A DNA stretch of 64,000 bases, taken from positions 105,514-169,513 of the forward strand of contig RCAB01000101.1 in assembly GCA_003640385.1 (NCBI GenBank). The letters are read 5' to 3'. The position numbers and the translations under genes are program-made. The stretch comes from Setaria digitata. Taxonomy: Eukaryota; Nematoda; Chromadorea; Rhabditida; Setariidae. Under the pieces are notes generated by a model. The model did no database searches. It was given only the letters and a program-made list of their open reading frames with translations, and was not told the origin of the DNA. This document shows positions 1 through 11,610 of this stretch, piece by piece (within the stretch, counting starts at the first letter, position 1; each line of letters opens with the position of its first letter).

Positions 1-3000
1 CACGAACAAATGTTACTGCAGCAGCAATGAATAATACAACACTCACAATTAATATAACGTTTGGTATGTAAAATGCTTTAATTAATGACTGAAAATTTGC
101 TGATGGGCTTGTGTCGGAGCCTCGAATCCAATCTGATGCCTAAACTTGGCTAATTAGAAAGAGAGCACAATTCAAATTAAAATAATGATAATATCACTTA
201 TGATCAATTAGCACATTGTTACAATGCCATTAATTATCAGTGAAATATTTAATAATAAGTTATTTTAACACATTATTTCAAATACTAATAAAATATCCAA
301 CCATGCCGATAATATATGGCCCAGAAGCATCACCAAATAAATGTGATATAAGAATTTGCCATGAATTTGCGACTGATCGCCGTTGTGGTACTATTATATC
401 CTGTTAAAAAAAAAAAAAACTTTTTTTAAAACTTCAATCTCAGTCATTTATCACTTTGAAACAACAAAATGTCAAAGTATCTGAAGTGTTAAGTTATTAA
501 AATGAGAAAGTAATTAATCTTTTTAGCTCGTTTAACACACTTTTTTTAAAAACTACTCTTAAATTTCATCAAAATAAAATCTCCACTTTTATCTTGTAAT
601 TTTTATTACTGTAAATAATCAATGATCTGATAAAAGTATTCCAAGAAAGAATAATTAACTTACTAGGAGAAGATCAATAATTATCGCCCAATTTGAGCTT
701 AATGATACTACTGTCAAAAAAATAAACACCTGTAATTAATATGTAATTAAACAAAAAAAAGAAATAAAAATTTCCAGTATCAATTCATAAATTAAACTCA
801 AGATTGTGCAAATAATTATTTCACTACCATTTTAGGCTCCAGCTATCGCTATCTCAAGATGTCTTGTCAGGAATATGTTCAAATTATAGCAAAAAATTGA
901 AATGTACCCAAGCTAGGCTAATATTTGTGGCACATAAATGAAGGCCAACGAAGAGGAACGGTATAGCAAGAAGTGAGCCAACGGCGCAAACCAAGGCATC
1001 GGATCTAACCGTTTTCAGAGGCTTGCAACACCACTTGCCATGTGACCAGAACTAAACCAAACGTTACTAAAATCTTTTTTTTTTTTCTTCCATTACCAAT
1101 AAAATTAATTATTTTAGTTAGTTAAAATGAGATATGTTGTAGACAAACTTCAAATTAAAGGAAAAACTTCATTTAGATGAAGCCAAAGAAGTAATACCCG
1201 ATAAGCAATGATGCATATCAGTTTAAAAATATTTTAAGTATAAGAAATAGCTTAAGTGAGTTAATTTGAGAAGTTAAATTGCAGAATTATTATGTATTTT
1301 GGAAATGCTTCAAAAAGTGAATTTAATTTTCACAATATAAAATTAATTCAATCATGAAGTTGAAATTAACTTTATAGTAATTTTTACAGCAATCATTTGC
1401 TTAAATTTTCCAACGCTACAAACCTCTGATAAAGTACTGCCCGCATAAACGCCCAAAATTCCACCAATAACTGTTATAATACCAAAAGTGAATGATATAC
1501 TGAAAAAATTGTTTAATTAATTATGAAATTTTCTTTCACGGAGTAAATTTTGGTAAGCAATTAAAAAAAAAAAGTATCAAATGAAGGAATGAAATATGAG
1601 AATATTTTTCTTTCAAATGATTTTTCAGTTTAGATTTACTAATATTACATTAATTTATCATTTCGTAATATTTCATCTAAAGTTTTACTTTTCCTAATCT
1701 ACACTTGTTCATTCAGATAATTTGATATACTTAATGAAAACTCGTAAATTTAAATTACATATTTATTTAGTACAAATAATCATAGCTCATTATATGCCCA
1801 AATAATATTATATCTATTACTTGCTTTTCCACCAGCTATTTAGTACTCAGTATCACTTATAAGTGAAAGTATTCATTTCTTACAAAAGGTTTCTGCAGCT
1901 AACTACCATGCTGTTCTCAATAATGTGATGTTGCTTAACTCAACCATCTAAATAAGCTAATATTTAAATGGTTTAGTCTTTGAAAAATTAATTTTTTAAT
2001 CACTTATTTCCCTTAGTTATGAAATGACTACTTGAATATTTCATGGAATCTTCTATCTATTTGTTATAGCAAGTCAGTAGGTTTCATTTATAGTATCTAT
2101 AAAAGGAAAATAAATGAATTCAATTAATAAATTATTTAAAAAAAATTTATGCTAAAAAAGAAAAAAAAAAACGCCGAAAAATAAGCATTAAATTTAATAC
2201 GAAGCATCGTCTTTGCAAATCATTAATGAATATTTTAAAATGAACAGGAAACAGGAAATAACTGGAACTTAATTACTTATTTTTTTGCTCGTTGCTCAAT
2301 TGATGAGTATTATTCAAATGTTCTCTCATAGCAGTTGAATGCTCGACAGCTGCTGGTCCCCACCATGATAAAGTACCTGTTGCAAATATTACCGATGTAT
2401 AGGCAATTGTTGCATTTACGTAAGTCGGACTGAAATAAAATACAACAATTATTATGATTAATTTAATTATGAGTTCTTGAATCAACTATTAAAATCTACG
2501 TTTTCCATATGATTAACAAAGAAAAATTGCAAAACTAGGCCAAAATTAAACAGCCCAAATATTTATAGATTCAAGAAAACAAATGAAAATTTAAAAAGAA
2601 ATGAATGGAAATTGAATTTACATTTTAAAAAGTGCTTTAATATCTTCCCAGTACGTTGTGCTCTGCTTATCTGCATTCATAACTTCCTCCGCTTCGCCAC
2701 GTTTTGGCTCTTTCATGATAAGAATGAGAAGTAGAATACAAAAAGCGCCAAATAGTGGTGTCACTCGAAGTCCCCATTGCCAGCTACCCATTAAAGATGA
2801 AACTTTCGATGATACCATATAGCCCAAACCACTGCAAAGTTTCATCTAGATCTAGTGAAATACATGAAATGCTTTACTAATGTTATTTCAACACATAGGA
2901 TTTCTTCCGACATTTTAATTATCTAATTAGATTAATTATAATTTCTTTGCATTCATTGATAATAATTTCGCAGAGTGCATTTGTTACATGGATAAGTACA

Positions 3001-4246
3001 TAAAACGAAAAAATGAAAAGAGATAAATTTTTTTTTTTTAATGATTTCAATATTTCAAGTATTCACCTTCCAATTGGTGTAGCAAAGTAGAAAAACATAA
3101 TTGCACGATTTCGTACCGATACTGAGAAAATATCGGCAATTATTGTTGGTGCAATTGTCGCATAAGATGCTTCGCCAATGCCAACGATACCTCGAAATAA
3201 AAGAAATAACCAGAAGAGCTGAAAATTAGAGGAAAAGTAGTCTCTTTTATTCAATAAAAAGTTAATTTTCAAGCTATAAAAGTGAATATTAAAAGTTTAA
3301 ATGAAATTTTTAAAATTGTTTTAAAACTTTGCAACAGAAAACAAATCAAACTAACATTAGCAGGAACAAAAGATGATGCTAGAACAGCAAGAATCCAGCA
3401 TGCTATACCGATAATTATAATCCATTTACGATTATACCGATCACCAAGGAATCCACATAATGGTGCAACAATCATATAAAATACAATAAATACTGTTTGC
3501 AGTAGGCCTCCACCAGTATCATCGATGGAGAAAAATGTTTGAACTTGTGTTAGAACACCTCAAATAATGCATACATACACTTCAGGGAGACGATTAAATG
3601 TAAAATTGTTAGAGAAATATTTTGAAGTTTAATCTCACAAAATGATTCAAATTCAACAAATATTATGCTTAATTTTTTTTTCTCTATCTAAATATCCTCA
3701 AATATCATTCTATCTTTTCACCTAATTTGTTCATTGAATGATAAAATTTTACAGAAATAAATTTATCTGCTTCCATAATCATTTGGAACAAATTTTAATT
3801 GATAATCAAATCAATGTGATCTAGGCTAGAAAAATTAAATTGAATGACAGACTGAATAAACCGCACAAAAGGATTTGGCGTAATAAATAAATTTTGTTAG
3901 CGAATATTTTGGTCTAATCTGCTTAGCCTAATTAAACTAATCTTCCATGAGATGCATACTGTATCATAGCTTAGCATATGATAATTGTATTTCTTATTCC
4001 GTTATTACGATAAAAGAGCAATGTAAATCCACGAATCATCACAATTTACTCAAGAAAATAGAAAGTGGAAAATGAAAAAAAAAAAAAAAAGAAAATATCA
4101 TATTAAAATTGTTACAGTGGAAGATGAAAGTACCTACCAGCAACTGTTAATCGGTCCATGTAATTAAGTAAATTGATAACAAATAGAAGAATCAAGCAGC
4201 TATAATCACGCAATCCATTTCTATTTTTTGACTTTATCGCTGACAT
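1..4246 (-). CDS. spin: Spinster-type major facilitator transporter (partial, 3' end outside window)
   Basis: Predicted sphingolipid/lysolipid-type carrier of late endosome or lysosome membranes (Spinster/SPNS family role). Exons on the minus strand, in order: 4246-4138, 3558-3356, 3218-3067, 2831-2622, 2429-2277, 1499-1424, 1051-908, 729-664, 400-302, 139-1. All junctions keep frame and give 450 codons before the window edge. Visible family landmarks: [13 protein letters not shown] at the end of TM1, the loop motif GDRYNRK in exon 2, [17 protein letters not shown] in exon 3, [14 protein letters not shown] in exon 4, [12 protein letters not shown] in exon 8 and [12 protein letters not shown] in exon 9. 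The start was chosen because MSAIKSKN follows an acceptor (tttttacag) by 4 nt and leads directly into TM1. The donor after exon 9 (gttgga) is weak. The stop codon is not in the window. The MFS family is certain; which Spinster paralogue is not. Confidence 0.93.
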
Positions 4247-4256
4247 CGAGCTGTAA
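4247..4256 (-). promoter_or_regulatory. Splice acceptor just upstream of the spin start codon
   Basis: On the minus strand a pyrimidine-rich acceptor (cttttt-acag) ends at 4251, leaving a 4-nt leader (ctcg) before the ATG at 4246. This is the arrangement expected of a nematode spliced-leader trans-splice site. A cis-spliced 5' UTR exon further upstream would look the same. Confidence 0.5.
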
Positions 4257-4290
4257 AAAGTTTTGCAAAAATTAAAAAAAAAAAAAAAAA

Positions 4291-4426
4291 ATTAAAATGA
4301 GAAATTCTTCAAATTTCCAACTTTTAACATTTGTTCTTAAATTATATAAGTGTTAGCAATTTTAAGCATTTCATCATTAAAGTCATTGCAAACTTTTTGA
4401 TAATGTTACCACCGATCGGTTAATGT
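4291..4426. repeat. 136-bp local duplication, copy 1
   Basis: This stretch upstream of the spin start recurs at 4894-5029 in direct orientation with only a handful of differences. Each copy is preceded by a poly(A) run and ends with a palindromic accgatcggt core followed by taatgt. The unit is not coding and matches no element I recognise. Confidence 0.85.
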
Positions 4427-4893
4427 TTAGTGTACAGAAAAGCAATCAGCGCTAGAGTGAAGAAGAGATTATAAAATACTAGTGTTGATAATAATACTTT
4501 ACATTTATTCGAATGTTTGAATTGTTGAGCATACACACGACCCTTATATTGCAGAAACTAATCGTTTCAATACGGTAATTAATTATCAATTTCAATTATT
4601 ATTATTAATATTGATACCATTACACTACCAATATTTTCATTAAACGATTAATAAATTAAGATTTTAGATTATACTAAATGCCGCGGCACTCCTTTCTAAT
4701 TATTTTTCCTATCATTAATTCATGTTTAAAAAAAAAACTTCCCAATAGATAATTGATTAATTTCATACATCCGATTAAATTCCTTCCAATTCTCATGCTT
4801 TTTTTATTTTATAAAATTAATTAAAACTGAAAACAAGAGAGAAAAACAAAAGAAAAAAATTAATGAACAAGAATAGAAGCAAAAAAAAAAAAA

Positions 4894-5029
4894 ATTAAAA
4901 TGAGAAATTTTTCCAATTTCCAACTTTTAACATTTGTTCTCAAATTATACAAGTGTTAGTAATTTTAAGCATTTCATCACTAAAGTCATTGCAAACTTTC
5001 TGATAATGTTACCACCGATCGGTTAATGT
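4894..5029. repeat. 136-bp local duplication, copy 2
   Basis: Direct-repeat partner of 4291-4426, about 600 bp further upstream of the spin gene. The differences I see are single-base changes such as ttctt/ttttt and cttttt/ctttct. The rest of 5030-6240 is AT-rich DNA in which I see no gene. Confidence 0.85.
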
Positions 5030-6240
5030 GAGTGAAATAACTTACTTATCCCTTAGTATTTACGAAGACTTTATATAATAGATGTATTATATATTATATG
5101 AATATAATCACATGTACAAAAAATATACGTAAAAATAGGTCATTTCTATAGTCCTACGATTTATGTTAGACAAATAATCAAAATTAAAATAGATCACTGA
5201 ATGATTTACGTGTAATCATTCATCTACTCGTAATATAGGTGTAATTCTACCTAGCTGTCAATATCTATTTCAATTTATCAGTTTTAAAGTGATTCAGTCT
5301 TCTTTAATTTCCAGTGAATCAATTTGGTGTCGAAGAAAAAGAAAAAAAAAGAACGAAATGTCAAAAATATTAATCATGTTGTATTAATGAGCAAGTTCCA
5401 CTTTTTCCGTGTAAAGAGTATAGAAATTCGTGAAGTTAGATGAAAGAAGATAGTAAATGAAAGATTTCTCAATTTTCAAAGAACTAAAACAGTACCAAAG
5501 TGCTACTAAAATAGCATAGCTGAATTTAAGTTCGTGAGCTATTTCAGTGGAAGTGATTTTCATTTCTTTCAAAAAAATCGAACACAAAACGGTGAAGGAA
5601 TTAATAAAATTGAAAAAAAAAAAAAGCCGACATTAAGAAGGCAACAAAAAAAAAAAAAAAAAAAGAAAAAAAAAGAAAAGAAATGTAGAAGTTGTAATTT
5701 ATCAATTTAATCATATTAAATTGTAGGATAAATGCTAAATATTAAAGAAAATTTATTCGAAATTATTTCACCGTTTTATCGTATCTTAGATTGCTACCAT
5801 TCACGGTATCCATATCCACCCATTTATACCAAAATGAGTGATTTTTTTTTTTTTTTTTCTAGAAAACAATCAATATTATCAGGTATTTTGATTCGAAAAT
5901 AATGCGAAAATGCTCTACAGTATTATTTTGTAAACACTAAACAGCACAGTAATTTTTCACGGAAACTGTAGGATTACTGCAGATTAAAGTACATCTGTAA
6001 ATACCGGGCATTACTCTGAGGAGAGGAAGGGCAAGGAAGTTTTACACATGACAGCGTATGATAAATGATTTGATAGTAATCGTTCCAATGCAGAAATGTT
6101 AAAAGAATATTACAGAACTCAGCAAAAGACTAATCAAAAAACAATCACTAATTTTTTTTTTTTGGAATTTTGATTCCATTTAGTTGTTTTTGTCTGCAAA
6201 ACAGTGAGATGTTTTGGGGGCGAATGAAAAATGGTGTCAA

Positions 6241-6572
6241 GAGTGATCACTGATATTCCTCTGAGCAAGAGTGATCACTGATATTCCTCTGAGCAAGAGT
6301 GATCACTGATATTCCTCTGAGCAAGAGTGATCACTGATATTCCTCTGAGCAAGAGTGATCACTGATATTCCTCTGAGCAAGAGTGATCACTGATATTCCT
6401 CTGAGCAAGAGTGATCACTGATATTCCTCTGAGCAAGAGTGATCACTGATATTCCTCTGAGCAAGAGTGATCACTGATATTCCTCTGAGCAAGAGTGATC
6501 ACTGATATTCCTCTGAGCAAGAGTGATCACTGATATTCCTCTGAGCAAGAGTAATCATTGATATTCCTCTAA
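6241..6572. repeat. 28-bp minisatellite, about 12 copies
   Basis: Eleven head-to-tail copies of a 28-bp unit run from 6241 to 6548 with no differences that I can see. A twelfth partial unit (6549-6572) is degenerate, with changes inside the palindrome. Each unit begins gagTGATCActgatattcc and so contains the palindrome tgatca. There are no unique spacers, so this is not a CRISPR array. The uniformity points to recent expansion or homogenisation. Confidence 0.97.
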
Positions 6573-6884
6573 TGATGCATAATCACATTCTCATTGCTAA
6601 TCACTTTGTTTGGAATTTTCAACTGAAAAGCAATCTCAGATTGTTGTAATAATTCTATCGTTAAATTTTGCAATAAAGAAGAGAAAAGAGATGAAAACTG
6701 TCTTAAGGTAGTAAATAAAATCCCATGGATTAAAATAACATTAAAATCTAACGTGTAATTTTTGATTAGTTTCACGTGTGTGAGCTACTATCACTATTGG
6801 GCAAGTATCACAATAATCTGTGAAACATATAAAACATATATCGATCTAACATTATGATTATCACACTTATCAACTGTGCAAGGA

Positions 6885-7060
6885 CCTGTGCCGTGTACGT
6901 GTGTGGGTGGATGCGGGAATGCATGTGAGTGGGTGGCTTACATAGCTGAGAATATGCAACGTACGTGGGTTTGTGCGTACGAGTGACGTGTGTGTATGCG
7001 TGTCAGTAGTGTCTGTGAGCGTGCAATCTGCGTGAGTTGTGCGTGTGTGGGAACAGAAGC
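6885..7060. repeat. GT-rich imperfect repeat tract
   Basis: About 175 bp dominated by gtgtg, gtgggtgg and cgtgtgtg words, markedly more G-rich than the surroundings. It is an imperfect alternating purine-pyrimidine tract, with no open frame worth calling. Confidence 0.6.
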
Positions 7061-7231
7061 AAAAATATAAAAAAAAAAATGTTACATGGAAGGTCCCTAT
7101 TAAGAAGTGATGAGAGAAAGTTATACTGAAGAGAATAAGGGATTGTTGTCAACTATGGTTACGACCCGCATGGTAAGTTTCATACATACAGCGATTAAAT
7201 ATTTGTCTGATGTGAACGTGTACGGAATTTT

Positions 7232-7310
7232 CAGAGAGAGAGGGAGAGAGGGAGAGGGAGAGAGGGAGAGAGAAAGGGGGTAGGAGAGTGGAGGGTTAGA
7301 GAAGGAAAGA
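7232..7310. repeat. GA-rich microsatellite-like tract
   Basis: Degenerate (ga)n / gagaggga repeats forming a strongly purine-biased strand about 75 bp long. It is non-coding. Confidence 0.75.
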
Positions 7311-10300
7311 AAGGTAATAATGAATGAATGTATAACTGGGAGAACTTTTTATCTTCTGTCTTCAGCGTTAAGCACTGATAAATTAATTAACTTACTGAGA
7401 AATGCTATTTCACATTTCGGTTTTTCAAATCACTTTTATGCTGTATTACTAGGAACTGGCAATGAATTAGCGGAAATTGAGGAATGAATTACTGGAATTG
7501 AGAAGTATGTCAGTGGAAAATGAAAGACTGGAATGAAGAATTCTCACTCATCATGTCAATGTTAATATCAAAGTTCATTTGATTCGAAATTTTTAAAAAT
7601 TTTAATTCATATAACAATAACTGGATTATATTATCTATTAAAAAAACAAAAACAAATGACCTACTATTTTCTCGAAATGCTTATAATCAAATGGATCAAA
7701 CTTGAAATGATTATGTTATGGTACTTATTCAATTATTCATCCTGTACATTTTATTTTCTGGATTCCTCTTTGATTCGCAAAACAATTAGTATCAGTGAAT
7801 TGATAATATTTTCGACGTTTGAAAAAAGTAAAGAAAGAAGAAGTAGGAAGAAAATAATGGGGAAATGGAGAAAAAGACTCAAGAATTCCATTTCATTTTT
7901 TAATCAGCTAAAACCAGATGATGTTAATAAGCTGTTAAATTTTACGAAATAATTTTTAAAGACGGAAAATAAATTGAACTGTTAATTTTGAGAGGAAACG
8001 ATGGCATATTTATTGTGCAACTGCATGTCTGCTTATTAGCAGTGATCATTTGGGAAATTAGCATATAAATAAATAGCGAAGTTAAGCGAATAAGTGAATT
8101 AATTAATAGACAAAGAAATGAACGGGCTAATAAATATAAAGAAAAATCAATTAATTTGAAATCATTATGAGATAGGAGATAACAGCAGAACTCATAACGA
8201 AAATTCTTCAGCATTTTTTTTTTTTTTTTTTAAAGAGACGACGAGGGCAAAGGTCAGGGAAAATAGGACGTTGACTGAAAAGTTCGGAATAACCAGTTAG
8301 TTAGTTATTTCCTATTTTATTACCACAAATAATTTAATTACTACGGAAAAAATAAAATAGATAAATCTGGTTTTTTTTTTTTTTCGACTAGAAAAAGATT
8401 ACCAACCGAAATTCCTTTCTCAAATTTCAGATTTAATTGTTGTTGAATATTCACTAGAACAGAACATATGAATTGTAAACTGACGAAGTAAACAGTTTTT
8501 TCAATAAGAAAAAAGAAAAACAAAAAAAAATTAAAAGTGTGCATAAATAATTTGAAAAATTTATAGAAATTAATTTAATACTAATTAAAAAATGAAATCC
8601 AAATGGATGAAGATAATTTCAAGCGTATCTGTAATGCTAAAAGCTACTGAAACATTCATCACAACCAGTTTCAGCTGATTTTAAAATCAAATCCAAACAT
8701 ACAATCATTAGTTCTAATTCACTGAATCGATACCATTCTAAAACAAAGTGAAGAAAAAAAAGTGATGCAACTGTTGATAAGATATGATAATAACAGTTCA
8801 AAAAAAAAACTTCCAATAAGAGAATAAAAATGCTTTTAAAACTTTTGGAACGATAAGTTTGTGATTTGTTATGAAGTTAAATCACTTTGATGAAAAAACT
8901 AAACAAAATAGCCATTAATTTAAAATATTATAATATGATAAGTAGTTCAGCACAATAAATCTTAAAAACAAAAACAAAAACAAAAAATAATTGAATTCAA
9001 TAAAAATTAATTTTTCTGATTTAAAAAGACAAAAAATTGAGGAAGATGGATGAGTGCAAATGCCATTACTCAACTGAATTGTCCTCCATTATTATTAGGT
9101 CATTTTTTTTTTTTTTTTTGACAGCATTAAAAAAGTGGAAAGTGAGACGAAAAGTGAAATTGTTTCATTGGAAATGTTTGATTTTGAAAATTCTCAAGTA
9201 AACTTTATGCGACAATAAATACTTAAAGAATAATAATTTATTTCACCATCCCATTAATGTTCATTTGGCATTCATTCGAATACACCAATGCATAATGTAT
9301 GAAGCTTCAAAAACGGAAATAAAATTGATATTGAAAATGGAAACAATTTAAGAAGCCATGTTTGATGTGGCAGAAATTGAAACTAAATCGTTCATTCAAA
9401 TGAAAATAGAAACTTAATGAACAAATCAAATGAACTGAGGAGATGTTTAGACTAACTGTGAGGCCGAATTTTTTTTTAATATATAATGAAGCAAATAAAA
9501 TATATATTAATGAATTTTGCAACTACAGTTCGCTAATTTTGTTAAACAAATAATCTGAGTTGTACATTTCGCAGCAATTTAGACAGTACTTCAAAAATTT
9601 TGCACAAAATGGAGAAATGTTTCATTTTTTTCTTCATAATTCGTAAAACTGATTAAAAAAAAAAGAATGAAAATGATAATTTTGAGAATGGATGTGAATT
9701 TGTGCTATTTATTTCAATAGCACTGTGAATATCAATGCTGAGGAATTTTTAGTTATATAAATATCGTTTGGTTCATCATTTTCGGGAAAAAAAGAAATAA
9801 TTCAAAAAATTCAACCTTTGTTTTTTTCATTGTAAAAAATGAAATATTTTTTTTTTTTGCTGTGCCATTTTACTTTTCATTTTTCACTTTAAAAAGCAAA
9901 ATGTAGCTAATGCTTTTTTAACTCATCTAATTTTTTATGAATAGATTGTAATTAATTTTGTACTTCCGAAATATTAAGAAGTTCAAATTAAAAAAGCAAA
10001 TATTTTCTATTCATTATTATTTTCGATCCAGAGTAACAAAACACACATCATTGCCATTTTGCATAAATCCATAAAATAGTGGTATACTTCAGAAAGGACT
10101 AATTTTTCATTTAATTCTCAGAGCAGACAAGAATGAGAACTTTTGGCAACTTTTATCAATTATCAGTCTGATCTGGCAGCACAAAATCAAAATCCTTGAC
10201 TCTCAAACAACTTTAGAAAATGTTAGCACTAAAAAAAAACAAGTATTAATTTTTTAAAATTTAGTCTTTTGATATTCAACTTTTTATTTTAGTTTCAAAT

Positions 10301-11160
10301 TTTCTCCCAAGAATGCCACTTTAGATTCGGCAAAATTCCCTAGTTCCCCCATTTGTATCCGAATAACATACTGATAATTGATAAAACTGCCTACCATGAG
10401 AAGAATTCCGAAATCGGGCAGATAACATGAAAAAGCATCTAATCAGTCCTTGATCATTCCTTACGGGACATAGAAATTAATCAAAGAACCATTAGAAGGA
10501 GCTGAAAAGTTCGTTTTTCAAGGCGATACTTTGAATTAGTTAATACTAAATTCTTGAATTTTAGAGCCGAGAAATATCGGAAAATCTTGACTTGTAAGAT
10601 ATTTTTCTGGTCAGATATAATATGATTCTTAGAAAACAATCGTTAATAAGTAATAATACGAGCAAAAATAAACCAGTAAAAGTCGGTCAGGATAATTAGC
10701 TCAATTAATAACTAACGATTACAACGCATCCAAGGAAAGAGTCTCGTGGATGAGTTTGAAGAATATTTTTTTAGCCACTTCTAAGTACTTCCTACCTCAT
10801 CAATTATCCTCTAGTGATAATTGATACGATTCCTAATTATCAAATCAAAGATATTTATTTTCACTTGGTAGAAATTCACCTTTAATCAAATTCCAGCTTA
10901 CCGAGCTCATTATTAGTACTAATAGGAGAACCAAATGGATACATTGGTCAAGTGATAATCAAATGATCAGGACAATTTGGCAATTCAATTAATCCTTCCA
11001 GTATGATCAGAATAAGAATCTCTAAAAAAAAAAAAAAAAGATTTATTAGATAATAAATACTACTAGGCCATCAGATTTAAGATATGTTCTGCTCCTTCTC
11101 AACAATTTTTGTGGCGCAACTTTTGAATTTCAATTTGAATGTTCGAAAAAAAAAAACGAT
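7311..11160. other. Non-coding AT-rich interval upstream of GTF3C3
   Basis: I see only AT-rich DNA with many homopolymer runs. Short open frames exist, for example 7656-7952, but they have low-complexity composition, no flanking splice signals and no recognisable domain. No tRNA-like cloverleaf or mobile-element protein was found. Confidence 0.6.
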
Positions 11161-11259
11161 TTAGATTTAAATAGTTAAAATTTCATTTTGAAATTTTAGC
11201 AATATGCAAAACGTAGCATCTCTCAAGCTACCAATTTCACCTAACAGATGAATAAGAAA

Positions 11260-11470
11260 AATACACGTACGTGACCTTTACCCTCCTTACGCCAATAACA
11301 ACCATCCAGCGATTACGGATCCACCGCTCGTGTTTTGTCTCAACATGGGCTATCTCTCGTCGTCTGATTCTCTCGAAAACTCAAGTTTCTAATATGTTTC
11401 GTTTAGTAAGAGCCTCGAGCAGTTCGGTCAGGGAAGGATGTGGTCTAGGTAGTTCTGTCTAGGAATGATG
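11260..11470. promoter_or_regulatory. GC-enriched 5' flank of GTF3C3, possible promoter region
   Basis: This segment, 140-350 bp before the GTF3C3 start, is clearly richer in G+C and lower in homopolymers than the flanks, which is often true of nematode promoter or 5' UTR regions. No TATA box or defined factor site was identified, so the assignment rests on position and composition only. Confidence 0.25.
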
Positions 11471-11610
11471 TTTATTACTAATTGTAATTAGTAGGATTTA
11501 GAAGAGGCATTTAGTGCGTTTCAGGAAGCGCTACGTAAATATTCATACGCATGTACTTGATAAAGGTAAGTTATGAAAATTAAAGTCTAAAAACCAAAAT
11601 GTAATTGAAG

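Noticed and set aside
664..729. Apparent frameshift in a poly(T) stretch of a Spinster exon
   Set aside because: A recount shows seven T residues, and the exon is in frame ([16 protein letters not shown]), so no defect exists.
6241..6548. CRISPR-like regular array
   Set aside because: The 28-bp units abut with no unique spacers, and the window is a eukaryotic genome.
7656..7952. 98-aa open frame with a basic central segment
   Set aside because: Composition follows the local AT bias, there are no splice or conserved signals, and it is not recognisable as any family.
11271..11462. 63-aa open frame upstream of GTF3C3
   Set aside because: It sits in the GC-enriched 5' flank, has no homology I recognise and is better explained as a promoter or 5' region.
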